Positions 16,814 to 25,573 of a stretch of 64,000 nt of DNA are shown here, in pieces. The translations under genes were made by a program, and so were the position numbers. Position 1 is the stretch's first letter; the number at the start of each line of letters is the position of its first letter. Source of the stretch: Bradyrhizobium sp. CCGE-LA001 (GTDB lineage Bacteria; Pseudomonadota; Alphaproteobacteria; Rhizobiales; Xanthobacteraceae); assembly GCF_000296215.2 (NCBI RefSeq), contig NZ_CP013949.1, positions 1,915,501 to 1,979,500 on the forward strand, written 5' to 3'. Below the pieces are notes generated by a model that was given only the letters and a program-made list of their open reading frames with translations, did not search any database and was not told where the DNA came from.

Positions 16814-19600
16814 TCAGGCGTGCGCGCGTTGGCGCACCGGCTTCGCTGCACTCGTGGTCCGCGCCTCGATGACCGCGACGGGAAGGTCGCGCAAGGCCCG
16901 CGCGAGTGGCAGTTCGTTGCCGCCAAGACCTGTCGCGGAGTAGCCGGCGATATCGATGGTTGCATCGATGCCTTCCAGCGCGGGCCATTCCCGGCCGGCT
17001 TGCGTGAACGGCGCGAAGTGACGTCCGACGACGACGATTGCGGAGGCGCGGCCATGGCTGCGGGCGAAGGCGATGACGTGGTCGGCATGCGCACCGCGCA
17101 CCTCGAGCGGCTGATAGTCCCCCCGGACGAAGACGTCGGGGAGGCGGTTGCGCAGCTCGAGGAGATGGCGCGTCCAGGCCAGCTTGAGCCGGCCGTCCGG
17201 CCAGCTCTTGCTCAGGCCGCTCCAGTCGGGAGCGTCCAATGATGTCAGCGCCGCATGGCGCGCGGCAAAGTCCACGGGGCGGCGGTTGTCAGGATCGACC
17301 AGCGAGAGGTCCCAGAACTCGGTACCTTGGTAGAAGTCCGGCACGCCCGGCAGCGTCGCCTTGAGCGTGAGCTGGCCGAGCGAGTTCAGCATGCCGAGCA
17401 GTGCGACGCGGCGCGCCAGGGTCTGCAGCGCCTCCAGGAATTCCGCGGACTGGGCGGGATCGAGGATCTTGCCGATGAAGCTCTTGACGCCGTTCTCATA
17501 GGCTTCATGCGGATTGAGCCAGCTCGTCTCCTCCTTGCCTTCGCGCGCGGCCTTGAGCGCATAGGCCTGGATGCGTTCGACGAATTCAGGATCGACCGGC
17601 GCCTGGAGTGGCCAGGCCCCGAGCAGGGTCTGGTAGAGCATGTATTCGAACGTCGCCGACGGCGCGCGGAAATTGCCCTGGTGCGTAAGATGCGGCGCGT
17701 TCAGCACCTTCCAGCGCGCCACCGCGCTGGTCCATTCGCCGGGAATTTCGCTCAGCGCTGCGATGCGCGAGCGGGCATCCTCGCCGCGCTTGGTGTCGTG
17801 GGTCGCGGTCGCGGTCATGCCCTGCGGCCATTCCTTGGCACGGACCCGCATGGCCTGGTGGAAAGCGGCAAGGGACATGCCGTTGCTCGCGGGATCGCCG
17901 CCGACCTCGTTCAGCGCAAGCAGCCGGTGGAATTGATAGAACGCGGTATCCTCCAGCGACTTCGCCATCATCGGCCCGGTGAATTGTTGCACCTTCAGCG
18001 CGAAGCGGCGCACGCGCGGCGCGCTGTGCGGGGGGCGGCCGGGCTTGAGCAGGTCCATGGTCAGGGCGTCGCGCAGGAAATCGAAGATGCCTTCATCCGC
18101 GGCGAACCATTCGGAGCGGGCGCGTTCGATGGTGTCGTCGATCAGCTTGCGGTCTGGTGCAGTCGGACCGCTATGCGTCAGGTAGGTACGGTAGACCGGG
18201 AAATGCAGCACATAGAGCTCGAGTGCCTGCCGCAGGCTGTCGGCGGAGAAATCGCGGGTCGAGTAATGCCCGTTGGCGATGCGCGCGAGCAGGCGCGTCA
18301 GCACGGTGAACTCGCTGGTGAGCAGCGTCTCCAGCACGCGCCGCTTGGCGTCCTTGACGTAAGGTGCGAGCTGCGGCGGCCGGTTGCTGATCTGCCGCCA
18401 GGTCTCGTCCAACGCCGCAAGCCCCTTTGCGTCGATCAGAACCTGGGTAATGACGTTCATCCACTCATAGCCGGTGGTGCCCTGGACGCCGGCGAAATGC
18501 GGCAGGCGTTCGTGCTCGCACAGGATCTTCTCGATCACGGTGTAGAACGGCTTCGCATTGCCTTGCGCGTCGCGCACCAGGCGGCGCAGCCGCTGGCAAT
18601 ATTGTGCCGGATCGCGCAAGCCGTCGATGTGATCCAGGCGTATGCCTTGCAGCCTGCCCTCGACGATCAGCTGCTTGACCAGCCGGTGGGTGGCGGCAAA
18701 CGTGCCGGGATCCTCGACGCGCAGGCCGGCGAGCCCGTTGACGTCGAAGAAGCGGCGATAGTTGATATCGCTGGAGGCGAGCCGCCAGTGGCCGAGCTTG
18801 TAGTGCTGGCGCTCGAGCAGATGATGCAACGCCAGCGTTTGTGCCGGGCGATCCTTGCCGGCGCGATAGGCGGCAAGGCCGCGCGCGATGAGATCGGCCG
18901 CGCCCGCGATCTCCTTGAGCTCCGACTTGAAGGCGGGAGCTTCCTTGCGGTTGGGCCGGCGCAATCCGGTGTAGCGTGCCGCGAGTGCAAGCAGGCGCTT
19001 GCCGGGCTCCGTGTCCGCCGCGTCGGCTTCCTTGACGATCATGCGGAGCATCTCGCCGTAACGTTCCGGCGCGATGGGCAGGCGATGCTCGAAATACCAG
19101 GCGGAGAGACTTCCGTCGTCGGGATCGTAGCGCAGCTCGATGTCGCCGTGCTCGAGCGCCTCGCCGTAGGACGCGCCGAGGATCGGCAGCAGCACGCCGC
19201 CGCGGGCGCGGAAGGCCAGTTGATCCCAGTCGATGTCGAAGGAGACCGCATGCGGCGAGGCCTGGCCCCATTCCAGCACGTCGAGCCACCAGGGATTGTC
19301 GGCGAAATGCACCCCGACATGGTTGGGGACGAAATCGATGATGAGACCGAGATCGTTCTTGATCAGCGCCTCGCTCAGCCGCGCGAAACCGGCCTCGCCG
19401 CCGAGCTCGGGATTGAACTGGCCGTGATCGACGGTGTCGTAGCCATGCGTCGATCCCTTGCGCGCCTTCATCACCGGCGAGGCGTAGAGATGCGTGATCC
19501 CGAGCGCCTTCAGGTAAGGAACGACCGCTGCAGCTTTGTCGAAGTCGAAATCCGCCGTGAGCTGGAGCCGGTAGGTCGCGAGCGGAGTGGCGGGAGGCAT
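16814..19600 (-). CDS. treY: Maltooligosyl trehalose synthase TreY
   Basis: The 928-aa GH13 enzyme rearranges the reducing-end linkage of maltodextrins to alpha,alpha-1,1, giving maltooligosyl trehalose. Motifs include ATYRLQL at the start, LGITHLYASPV, the nucleophile region GIRLDHIDGL, VIEKILCEHE and ATATHDTKRGEDARSRI near residue 630. The start at 19600 has GGAGGTTAGC upstream. It is the last gene of the glgE-treS-glgB-glgX-treZ-treY operon, 1 nt after treZ. Confidence 0.96.
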   Translation of the reverse strand: MPPATPLATYRLQLTADFDFDKAAAVVPYLKALGITHLYASPVMKARKGSTHGYDTVDHGQFNPELGGEAGFARLSEALIKNDLGLIIDFVPNHVGVHFADNPWWLDVLEWGQASPHAVSFDIDWDQLAFRARGGVLLPILGASYGEALEHGDIELRYDPDDGSLSAWYFEHRLPIAPERYGEMLRMIVKEADAADTEPGKRLLALAARYTGLRRPNRKEAPAFKSELKEIAGAADLIARGLAAYRAGKDRPAQTLALHHLLERQHYKLGHWRLASSDINYRRFFDVNGLAGLRVEDPGTFAATHRLVKQLIVEGRLQGIRLDHIDGLRDPAQYCQRLRRLVRDAQGNAKPFYTVIEKILCEHERLPHFAGVQGTTGYEWMNVITQVLIDAKGLAALDETWRQISNRPPQLAPYVKDAKRRVLETLLTSEFTVLTRLLARIANGHYSTRDFSADSLRQALELYVLHFPVYRTYLTHSGPTAPDRKLIDDTIERARSEWFAADEGIFDFLRDALTMDLLKPGRPPHSAPRVRRFALKVQQFTGPMMAKSLEDTAFYQFHRLLALNEVGGDPASNGMSLAAFHQAMRVRAKEWPQGMTATATHDTKRGEDARSRIAALSEIPGEWTSAVARWKVLNAPHLTHQGNFRAPSATFEYMLYQTLLGAWPLQAPVDPEFVERIQAYALKAAREGKEETSWLNPHEAYENGVKSFIGKILDPAQSAEFLEALQTLARRVALLGMLNSLGQLTLKATLPGVPDFYQGTEFWDLSLVDPDNRRPVDFAARHAALTSLDAPDWSGLSKSWPDGRLKLAWTRHLLELRNRLPDVFVRGDYQPLEVRGAHADHVIAFARSHGRASAIVVVGRHFAPFTQAGREWPALEGIDATIDIAGYSATGLGGNELPLARALRDLPVAVIEARTTSAAKPVRQRAHA

Positions 19601-19601
19601 G

Positions 19602-21356
19602 CTAACCTCCGAGGCGCCAGACCACAGACCAGGGCGGAAGTCGCTCGTCGGCCTTGCCGCCCCAGATCGGCGTCCCCGCATCGCTGTCGGAATACGCGAC
19701 ATCATCGTCCGAGAGGTTGGCGATCAGGCGCAGCGTCGCACCGTCCCCCATCCGCCAATGGGCAGTGAGCGAGCCGGTATCCCCGGCCTCGGCATCGCCG
19801 AACTTTGCGCCTTTCAGCCGCGGCATGATCTCTTTGCGGCGGAGCGCGAGGAGCTCTCGCACCAGCGTCAGTCGTTCGTCCTCTTCGGGCGTGCGATTGA
19901 TCCAGTCGAGCACGGCCGATTGCAGCGTTGCCGGATCGAGCGGATCGGGCACCTCGTCGCCGTATTTCGCATAGGCCCAGGCATATTCCTGCTTGCGCCC
20001 CTTGCGCACGGCGTCGGCCAGCTCGCCCTGGAAATCGCAGAAGAACGGGAAGGGCGCCTTGGAGCCCCATTCCTCGCCCTGAAACAGCATCGGCACCATC
20101 GGCGCGAGCAGGGTGACCGCGAGCGCGGCCTCGATCTGTTTTGGTGACGCCAGACTTTCGAGTCGGTCGCCCAGAGGGCGGTTACCGATCTGGTCGTGGT
20201 TCTGCAGGAAGTTGACAAAGGTCAAAGGCGGCAGCTCCCCGCTCGGCTCGCCGCGCGGCTTCTTGCCCCAGAACTCGGAGATCTCGCCCTGATAGACGAA
20301 GCCCGATGCGAGCGCGCGCGCGAGATCCATGCGCGGCGTCTGGTAGTCGGCATAATAGCCGGCGAGCTCGCCGGTCAGCATCACGTGCCAGACGTGGTGA
20401 TAATCGTCGTTCCACTGCCCGCGATATTTGCCGTTCGGCGGCTCCTGCGCGGCATCGAGCAGGCTGGCGCGGTTGTCGCCGTTCTCCAGCACGAGGTGGA
20501 TGTGGCGGCCCGTGGCCTTGGCGAGCTCGCCGGCGGCGACGCTGAGGTCTTGCAGCATCGATTGCTCGCCCGGGAACGCCATGATGTGGTTGGCGGCATC
20601 GAGCCTTAGGCCGTCGAAGCGATAGTCGGTGAGCCAGGACAGCGCGTTCTCGACCGCGAAGGCGCGCACCTGCGGCACGCGATAGTCGATCGCGCTGCCC
20701 CAGGGCGTATGCGCGTCGGTGAAGAAGGTCGGCGCATAACGGCCGAGATAGTTTCCTTCCGGGCCGAAATGATTGTAGACGACGTCGAGGAACACCATCA
20801 GCCCGCGCCGATGCGCCTCGTCGATCAGCGCCTTCAGGTCCTCGGGCCGGCCATAGGCGCTGTCGGGCGCATACCAGAGCACGCCGTCATAACCCCAGCC
20901 GCGGCGCCCGGCGAAATCGGCCAGCGGCATCAATTCCAGCGCGGTGATGCCGGTGTCTACGAGATGATCGAGCTTGTCGATCATGGCGCGGTAGGTGCCT
21001 TGCGGCGTGAAGGTGCCGACATGGGTCTCGATCAGCACGGTCTCTTCCCAGGGACGGCCGCGCCAATCACGCGCCTGCCAGACGAAGGCGTCGTGATCGA
21101 TCACCTCGCTGGGGCCGAACACATCCTCGCCCTGGAAGGCCGAGGCCGGATCCGGCACGTCGATCTCGTCGTCGATGCGGAATTTGTATTCGCTGCCGGC
21201 GGACAGGCCGGCAATCTCGGCGACGTACCAGCCATCCTGCCGGCGCTGCATCGCGTGCCTTCGCTCGAGCAGGAGATCGACACGACGTGCGCCGGGCGCC
21301 CACAGCCGGAACGACACGCCGTCCTTGGTCGGCTTCGCTCCGAAGGATGGCCTCAT
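19602..21356 (-). CDS. treZ: Malto-oligosyltrehalose trehalohydrolase TreZ
   Basis: The 584-aa GH13 enzyme releases trehalose from the TreY product. It has an N-terminal CBM48-like fold (VSFRLWAPGARRVDLLL), then catalytic regions DVVYNHFGPEGNY, FDGLRLDAANHI, HLVLENGDN and FLQNHDQIGNR. The ATG overlaps the glgX stop (ATGA). With TreY it makes trehalose from stored glucan. All GH13 catalytic residues are present. Confidence 0.96.
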   Translation of the reverse strand: MRPSFGAKPTKDGVSFRLWAPGARRVDLLLERRHAMQRRQDGWYVAEIAGLSAGSEYKFRIDDEIDVPDPASAFQGEDVFGPSEVIDHDAFVWQARDWRGRPWEETVLIETHVGTFTPQGTYRAMIDKLDHLVDTGITALELMPLADFAGRRGWGYDGVLWYAPDSAYGRPEDLKALIDEAHRRGLMVFLDVVYNHFGPEGNYLGRYAPTFFTDAHTPWGSAIDYRVPQVRAFAVENALSWLTDYRFDGLRLDAANHIMAFPGEQSMLQDLSVAAGELAKATGRHIHLVLENGDNRASLLDAAQEPPNGKYRGQWNDDYHHVWHVMLTGELAGYYADYQTPRMDLARALASGFVYQGEISEFWGKKPRGEPSGELPPLTFVNFLQNHDQIGNRPLGDRLESLASPKQIEAALAVTLLAPMVPMLFQGEEWGSKAPFPFFCDFQGELADAVRKGRKQEYAWAYAKYGDEVPDPLDPATLQSAVLDWINRTPEEDERLTLVRELLALRRKEIMPRLKGAKFGDAEAGDTGSLTAHWRMGDGATLRLIANLSDDDVAYSDSDAGTPIWGGKADERLPPWSVVWRLGG

Positions 21357-23431
21357 AGCGCACCCGCGAAGGCGAGCACGGAGCGCGGCGGCGCTTTGCT
21401 GTCGCTTCCGGGCAGGAAGTCGATCGAGTTCAGCCTGGCCTCGGTCGTGTTGAGGATCTGTTGCCAGCTCTTGTATTCGGTCATCTTGGGCAATTTGAAT
21501 GCGATCTCTTCGGGCGCGGCGTTCAGAACGATAAAGATCGCGGCGCTGCCCGGTTCCATCGGCCCCATCACATAGGAGAGAAAGCGCCCTTCGGGGAATT
21601 TCCAATCGTTCTCCGTCATCTCGTCACCGGCAGGCGTCAGCCACAGCGCACCGTAAGAAATCCCGTCCTTGGGACGGCCATCGAGCCAGCGATGGCTGCG
21701 CAGCTGCGAGAAGCGGCGGCGGATGTCGGCGAGATGGGCGACGAAATCGACCATGTCGTCGCCTTCCTTGCCGAGATTGTCCCAGCCGACCCAGCCGATC
21801 TCGTTGTCCTGGCAATAGGCGTTGTTGTTGCCGGATTGCGAATTGCCGACCTCGTCGCCGGCGAGGAGCAGCGGAACGCCTTGCGCCAGCATCAGGCAAG
21901 CCAGCACGTTCTTGCGAAGCTGCCGGCGCAGGCCGAGGATATTGGGATCGTCGGTCGGACCTTCGACGCCGCAATTGTTGCTGTGGTTGTCGTTGGAGCC
22001 GTCGCGATTGTCCTCGCCATTGGCCTCGTTGTGCTTCTCGTTGTAGCTGAAGAGGTCGGCGAGCGTGAAGCCGTCGTGGACGGTGATGTGGTTGATGCTG
22101 GCGCGCGGCCGCCGTCCGTCGTGGTTGAAGAGGTCTGATGACGCCGTCATGCGGCTGGAGATGTCGCCGATCAGGCTGCCTTCGCCGCTCCAATAGCGCC
22201 GCATGGCGCTGCGATAGCGGTCGTTCCATTCCGACCATTGCGAGGGGAACGCGCCGACCTGGTAGCCGCCGAGCCCGAGATCCCATGGTTCGGCGACGAG
22301 CTTGACGGTCGCCAGCACCGGATCCTGCCGGACCGCGGTCAGGAAAGAGATGCCGCGATCAAAACCATTCGGGCCGCGCGCCAGCGTGGTGGCGAGGTCG
22401 AAGCGGAAGCCGTCGACATGACAGACCTCGACCCAATAGCGCAGCGAATCCATCACCATCTGGAGCACCCGCGGATGGGTGAGGTTCACCGACGAGCCGC
22501 AGCCGGTGAAGTCGTCGTAATAGCGCGGGTTCTCGCGGTTCAGCCAGTAATAGGAGGCGTTGTCGATGCCGCGATAGCACAGCGTCGGGCCGAGGTGATT
22601 GCCCTCGGCGGTGTGGTTGTAGACGACGTCGAGCATCACCTCGATGCCGGCGTCGTGCAGCCGGGCGACCGTGGTGCGGAAGGAATCGAGCGCGTTGTCC
22701 TGGGCGTAGCGCGGCTCGGGCGCGAAGAAGGACAGCGTGTTGTAGCCCCAGTAATTGGCGAGCTTCTTCTCGACCAGAATGCGGTCGTCGACGAAGCTGT
22801 GGACCGGCAGAAGCTCGACCGTGGTGACGCCGAGCTTCTTCAGGTGCTCGATCATCGCCGGTGATGACAGGCCGCCATAGGTGCCGCGCAGATTCGGCGG
22901 AACGTCGTCCCGCTTCTGCGTCAGGCCCTTGACGTGGGCCTCGTAGATGATGGTGTCTTCCCAGGGGATGTTGGGACGGATCTCGCGCCGGCCCCAGTTG
23001 AAGGTCTCGTCGACGACGACGGCCTTGGGCATGCCGCGCGCATTGTCGCGCCGGTCGAACGACAGGTCCTCGCGCGGCGAGCCGGTGCGGTAGGCGAAAT
23101 GCGCGTCGCTCCACACCAGCCGTCCGGCCAGCCGCTTGGCATAGGGGTCGAGCACCAGCTTGTTGGCGTTGAAGCGGTGGCCGTGCTCGGGCTCGTAGGG
23201 ACCGTGCACGCGATAGCCGTAGAGCTGGCCGGGCGAGACGTCGTTGAGATAGCCGTGCCAGACGTCCTCGGTTTTCTCAGGCAGCTCGATGCGCTCGAGC
23301 TCGCGCCGGCCTTGCGTGTCGAACAGGCACAGCTCGACCTTCTGCGCGTTGGCGGAGAACAGCGCGAAATTGGTGCCGCGTCCGTCCCAGCTTGCGCCGA
23401 GGCGTGCGGGCGATCCAGCAGTCAGGCGCAT
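21353..23431 (-). CDS. glgX: Glycogen debranching enzyme GlgX
   Basis: The 692-aa isoamylase-type enzyme cleaves alpha-1,6 branches of glycogen. It contains CBM48 at the N-terminus, then DVVYNHTAEGN, HVDGFRFDLATTL, VKLVAEPWDLG and ITVHDGFTLADL, all with intact catalytic Asp/Glu/Asp. The start is 3 nt after the glgB stop, and the 3' end overlaps treZ. In this operon it would supply linear maltodextrins to TreY. Confidence 0.96.
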   Translation of the reverse strand: MRLTAGSPARLGASWDGRGTNFALFSANAQKVELCLFDTQGRRELERIELPEKTEDVWHGYLNDVSPGQLYGYRVHGPYEPEHGHRFNANKLVLDPYAKRLAGRLVWSDAHFAYRTGSPREDLSFDRRDNARGMPKAVVVDETFNWGRREIRPNIPWEDTIIYEAHVKGLTQKRDDVPPNLRGTYGGLSSPAMIEHLKKLGVTTVELLPVHSFVDDRILVEKKLANYWGYNTLSFFAPEPRYAQDNALDSFRTTVARLHDAGIEVMLDVVYNHTAEGNHLGPTLCYRGIDNASYYWLNRENPRYYDDFTGCGSSVNLTHPRVLQMVMDSLRYWVEVCHVDGFRFDLATTLARGPNGFDRGISFLTAVRQDPVLATVKLVAEPWDLGLGGYQVGAFPSQWSEWNDRYRSAMRRYWSGEGSLIGDISSRMTASSDLFNHDGRRPRASINHITVHDGFTLADLFSYNEKHNEANGEDNRDGSNDNHSNNCGVEGPTDDPNILGLRRQLRKNVLACLMLAQGVPLLLAGDEVGNSQSGNNNAYCQDNEIGWVGWDNLGKEGDDMVDFVAHLADIRRRFSQLRSHRWLDGRPKDGISYGALWLTPAGDEMTENDWKFPEGRFLSYVMGPMEPGSAAIFIVLNAAPEEIAFKLPKMTEYKSWQQILNTTEARLNSIDFLPGSDSKAPPRSVLAFAGAL

Positions 23432-23434
23432 CGG

Positions 23435-25573
23435 TCAACTTTCCGGAACGAGGAAGATCGCGGCAAGAGGTGGAATGGTGAGGCGAAGCTCACCGCCCTC
23501 GGCGTGGACTTCGCCGATATTTCCGACATTGCTGCCGCCATAATGGGCGGAATCCGAGTTGAGCACTTCCTTCCACTTGAGGCCGATCGGCACGCGAACG
23601 CGATAGTTCTGGTACACGTTCGGCGAGAAGTTGACGATCACCAGGCACCGCGCGTGCTCGTCGAAGCCCTTGCGCAGCCAGGCGAACACGTTGCGATTGG
23701 CATCGTCGGTGATCAGCCATTCGAAGCCGGCCTGGTCGCAATCCATCTGGTGCAGCGCCGGCACCGCACGATAGAGCCGGTTGAGATCGCGGATCAGCGC
23801 CTGGACGCCGGAATGGTACTTGTATTCGAGCAGGTGCCAGTCGAGCGACTGGTCGTGGTTCCATTCGCGGCTCTGCGCAATCTCGCCGCCCATAAACAAC
23901 AGCTTCTTGCCGGGATGGCCGAACATGAAGCTGTAATAGGCGCGCAAATTCGCAAAACGTTGCCACTCGTCGCCGGGCATGCGGCCGAGGATCGAGCGCT
24001 TTCCGTGCACGACCTCGTCATGCGATAGCGGCAGGATGAAATTTTCCGAGAAGGCGTAGTGCAGGCCGAACAGGATGTCGCCGTGGTGGTGTTTGCGGTG
24101 AATCGGATCCTTGCTGATGTAATTCAGCGTGTCGTGCATCCAGCCCATGTTCCACTTGTAGCCGAAGCCGAGGCCGCCGAACTCGACCGGGCGAGAGACC
24201 TGTGGCCAGGCGGTGGACTCCTCGGCGGCCGTGGTCGCTTGCGGGAAGCGGGCAAACAGCTCGGTGTTGAAGCGACGCAGGAAGTTGATGGCCTCAATGT
24301 TCTCGCGGCCGCCATACTGGTTCGGAACCCAGGCGCCTGGCGGGCGGCTGTAGTCGAGGTAGAGCATCGACGCGACCGCATCGACGCGCAGCCCGTCGAT
24401 CGCGTAGCGCTCGAGCCAGAACAGCGCGTTCGATACCAGGAAGTTCGTCACTTCGGTGCGACCGTAATTGTAGATCAGCGTGCCCCAGTCGAGGTGGCGG
24501 CCCTGCAGCGGGTTGGCGTGCTCGAAGAGCGCGGTGCCGTCGAAATGGCCAAGGCCATGCGGATCGTCCGGGAAATGGCCGGGCACCCAGTCGAGCAGCA
24601 CGCCGATGCCCTCGCGATGGCAGGCATCGACCAGCGCGGCAAAATCCTCGGGGCTTCCGAAGCGGCTGGTCGGCGCATAGAGGCCGGTCGGCTGATAGCC
24701 CCAGGAGCCATCGAAGGGATGCTCGCTCACGGGCAGGAATTCGAGATGGGTGAAGCCCATGTCGCGGGCATAGGCCGGCAGTTGCTCGGCCAGCTCGCGA
24801 TAAGTCAGCCACTCATTGCCGTTCTTGCGTCGCCACGAGCCGAGATGGACCTCGTAGATCGACATCGGCGCGGACAGCGCGTTGATGCCATCCGGCGCCG
24901 GCCGCGGCCGCGGCAGTCGCGCCTCGTCGAGCACGATCGACGCGGTCTTCGGCCGCACCTCGCTCGCAAAGGCCATCGGATCAGATTTCAGCGGCAGCAG
25001 ATGGCCGTGCGGGCCGATGATCTCGAACTTGTAGTGATCGCCGACCTTTGCGTGCGGGATGAACAGCTCCCAATAGCCGTTGCCGCGCACCCGCATGGGA
25101 TGGCGTCGCCCGTCCCAGAAATTGAAATCGCCGACCACGGAGACGCGCCGCGCATTCGGCGCCAGCACCACGAAGGCGATGCCGTCGACACCTTCGAGTC
25201 GCATCGGATGCGCCCCGAGCTTGTCATAGAGGCGCTGATCGGTGCCCTCGCCGAGCAAATAAAGATCGAAGTCGGTCAGGATCGGCGGAAAGCGGTAGGC
25301 GTCCTCGAACTCGACGACGTTGCCGCCGAATTTGGCGCGCAGCTGATAATGCTTCGAGCCATTGGGCAGAGCCCCGATGAACAGGCCGGAATCGTGCACC
25401 CGGTCTAGCGGGGCGACCTCGCCATGCTCGCCGACCGCCTCGACATTGGTGGCTTCCGGGAGAAAAGCGCGCACGACGCTTTTGCCCCCCTCGGGATGCA
25501 GCCCGAGATAGTGGAAGGGATCGGAGTGGCGGCCCTCGATGATCGCGTAGGCTTCGGCGGGCAATTTAGGCAT
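23435..25573 (-). CDS. glgB: 1,4-alpha-glucan branching enzyme GlgB
   Basis: The 712-aa enzyme introduces alpha-1,6 branches into glucan. An N1/N2 carbohydrate-binding pair precedes the catalytic barrel with YAIDGLRVDAVASMLYLDYSR-type region II, TTAAEESTAWP and LPLSHDEVVHGK. The ATG at 25573 overlaps the treS stop by eight bases; a GTG six codons upstream is possible but less typical for the family (start MPKLPAEAYAI). Confidence 0.96.
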   Translation of the reverse strand: MPKLPAEAYAIIEGRHSDPFHYLGLHPEGGKSVVRAFLPEATNVEAVGEHGEVAPLDRVHDSGLFIGALPNGSKHYQLRAKFGGNVVEFEDAYRFPPILTDFDLYLLGEGTDQRLYDKLGAHPMRLEGVDGIAFVVLAPNARRVSVVGDFNFWDGRRHPMRVRGNGYWELFIPHAKVGDHYKFEIIGPHGHLLPLKSDPMAFASEVRPKTASIVLDEARLPRPRPAPDGINALSAPMSIYEVHLGSWRRKNGNEWLTYRELAEQLPAYARDMGFTHLEFLPVSEHPFDGSWGYQPTGLYAPTSRFGSPEDFAALVDACHREGIGVLLDWVPGHFPDDPHGLGHFDGTALFEHANPLQGRHLDWGTLIYNYGRTEVTNFLVSNALFWLERYAIDGLRVDAVASMLYLDYSRPPGAWVPNQYGGRENIEAINFLRRFNTELFARFPQATTAAEESTAWPQVSRPVEFGGLGFGYKWNMGWMHDTLNYISKDPIHRKHHHGDILFGLHYAFSENFILPLSHDEVVHGKRSILGRMPGDEWQRFANLRAYYSFMFGHPGKKLLFMGGEIAQSREWNHDQSLDWHLLEYKYHSGVQALIRDLNRLYRAVPALHQMDCDQAGFEWLITDDANRNVFAWLRKGFDEHARCLVIVNFSPNVYQNYRVRVPIGLKWKEVLNSDSAHYGGSNVGNIGEVHAEGGELRLTIPPLAAIFLVPES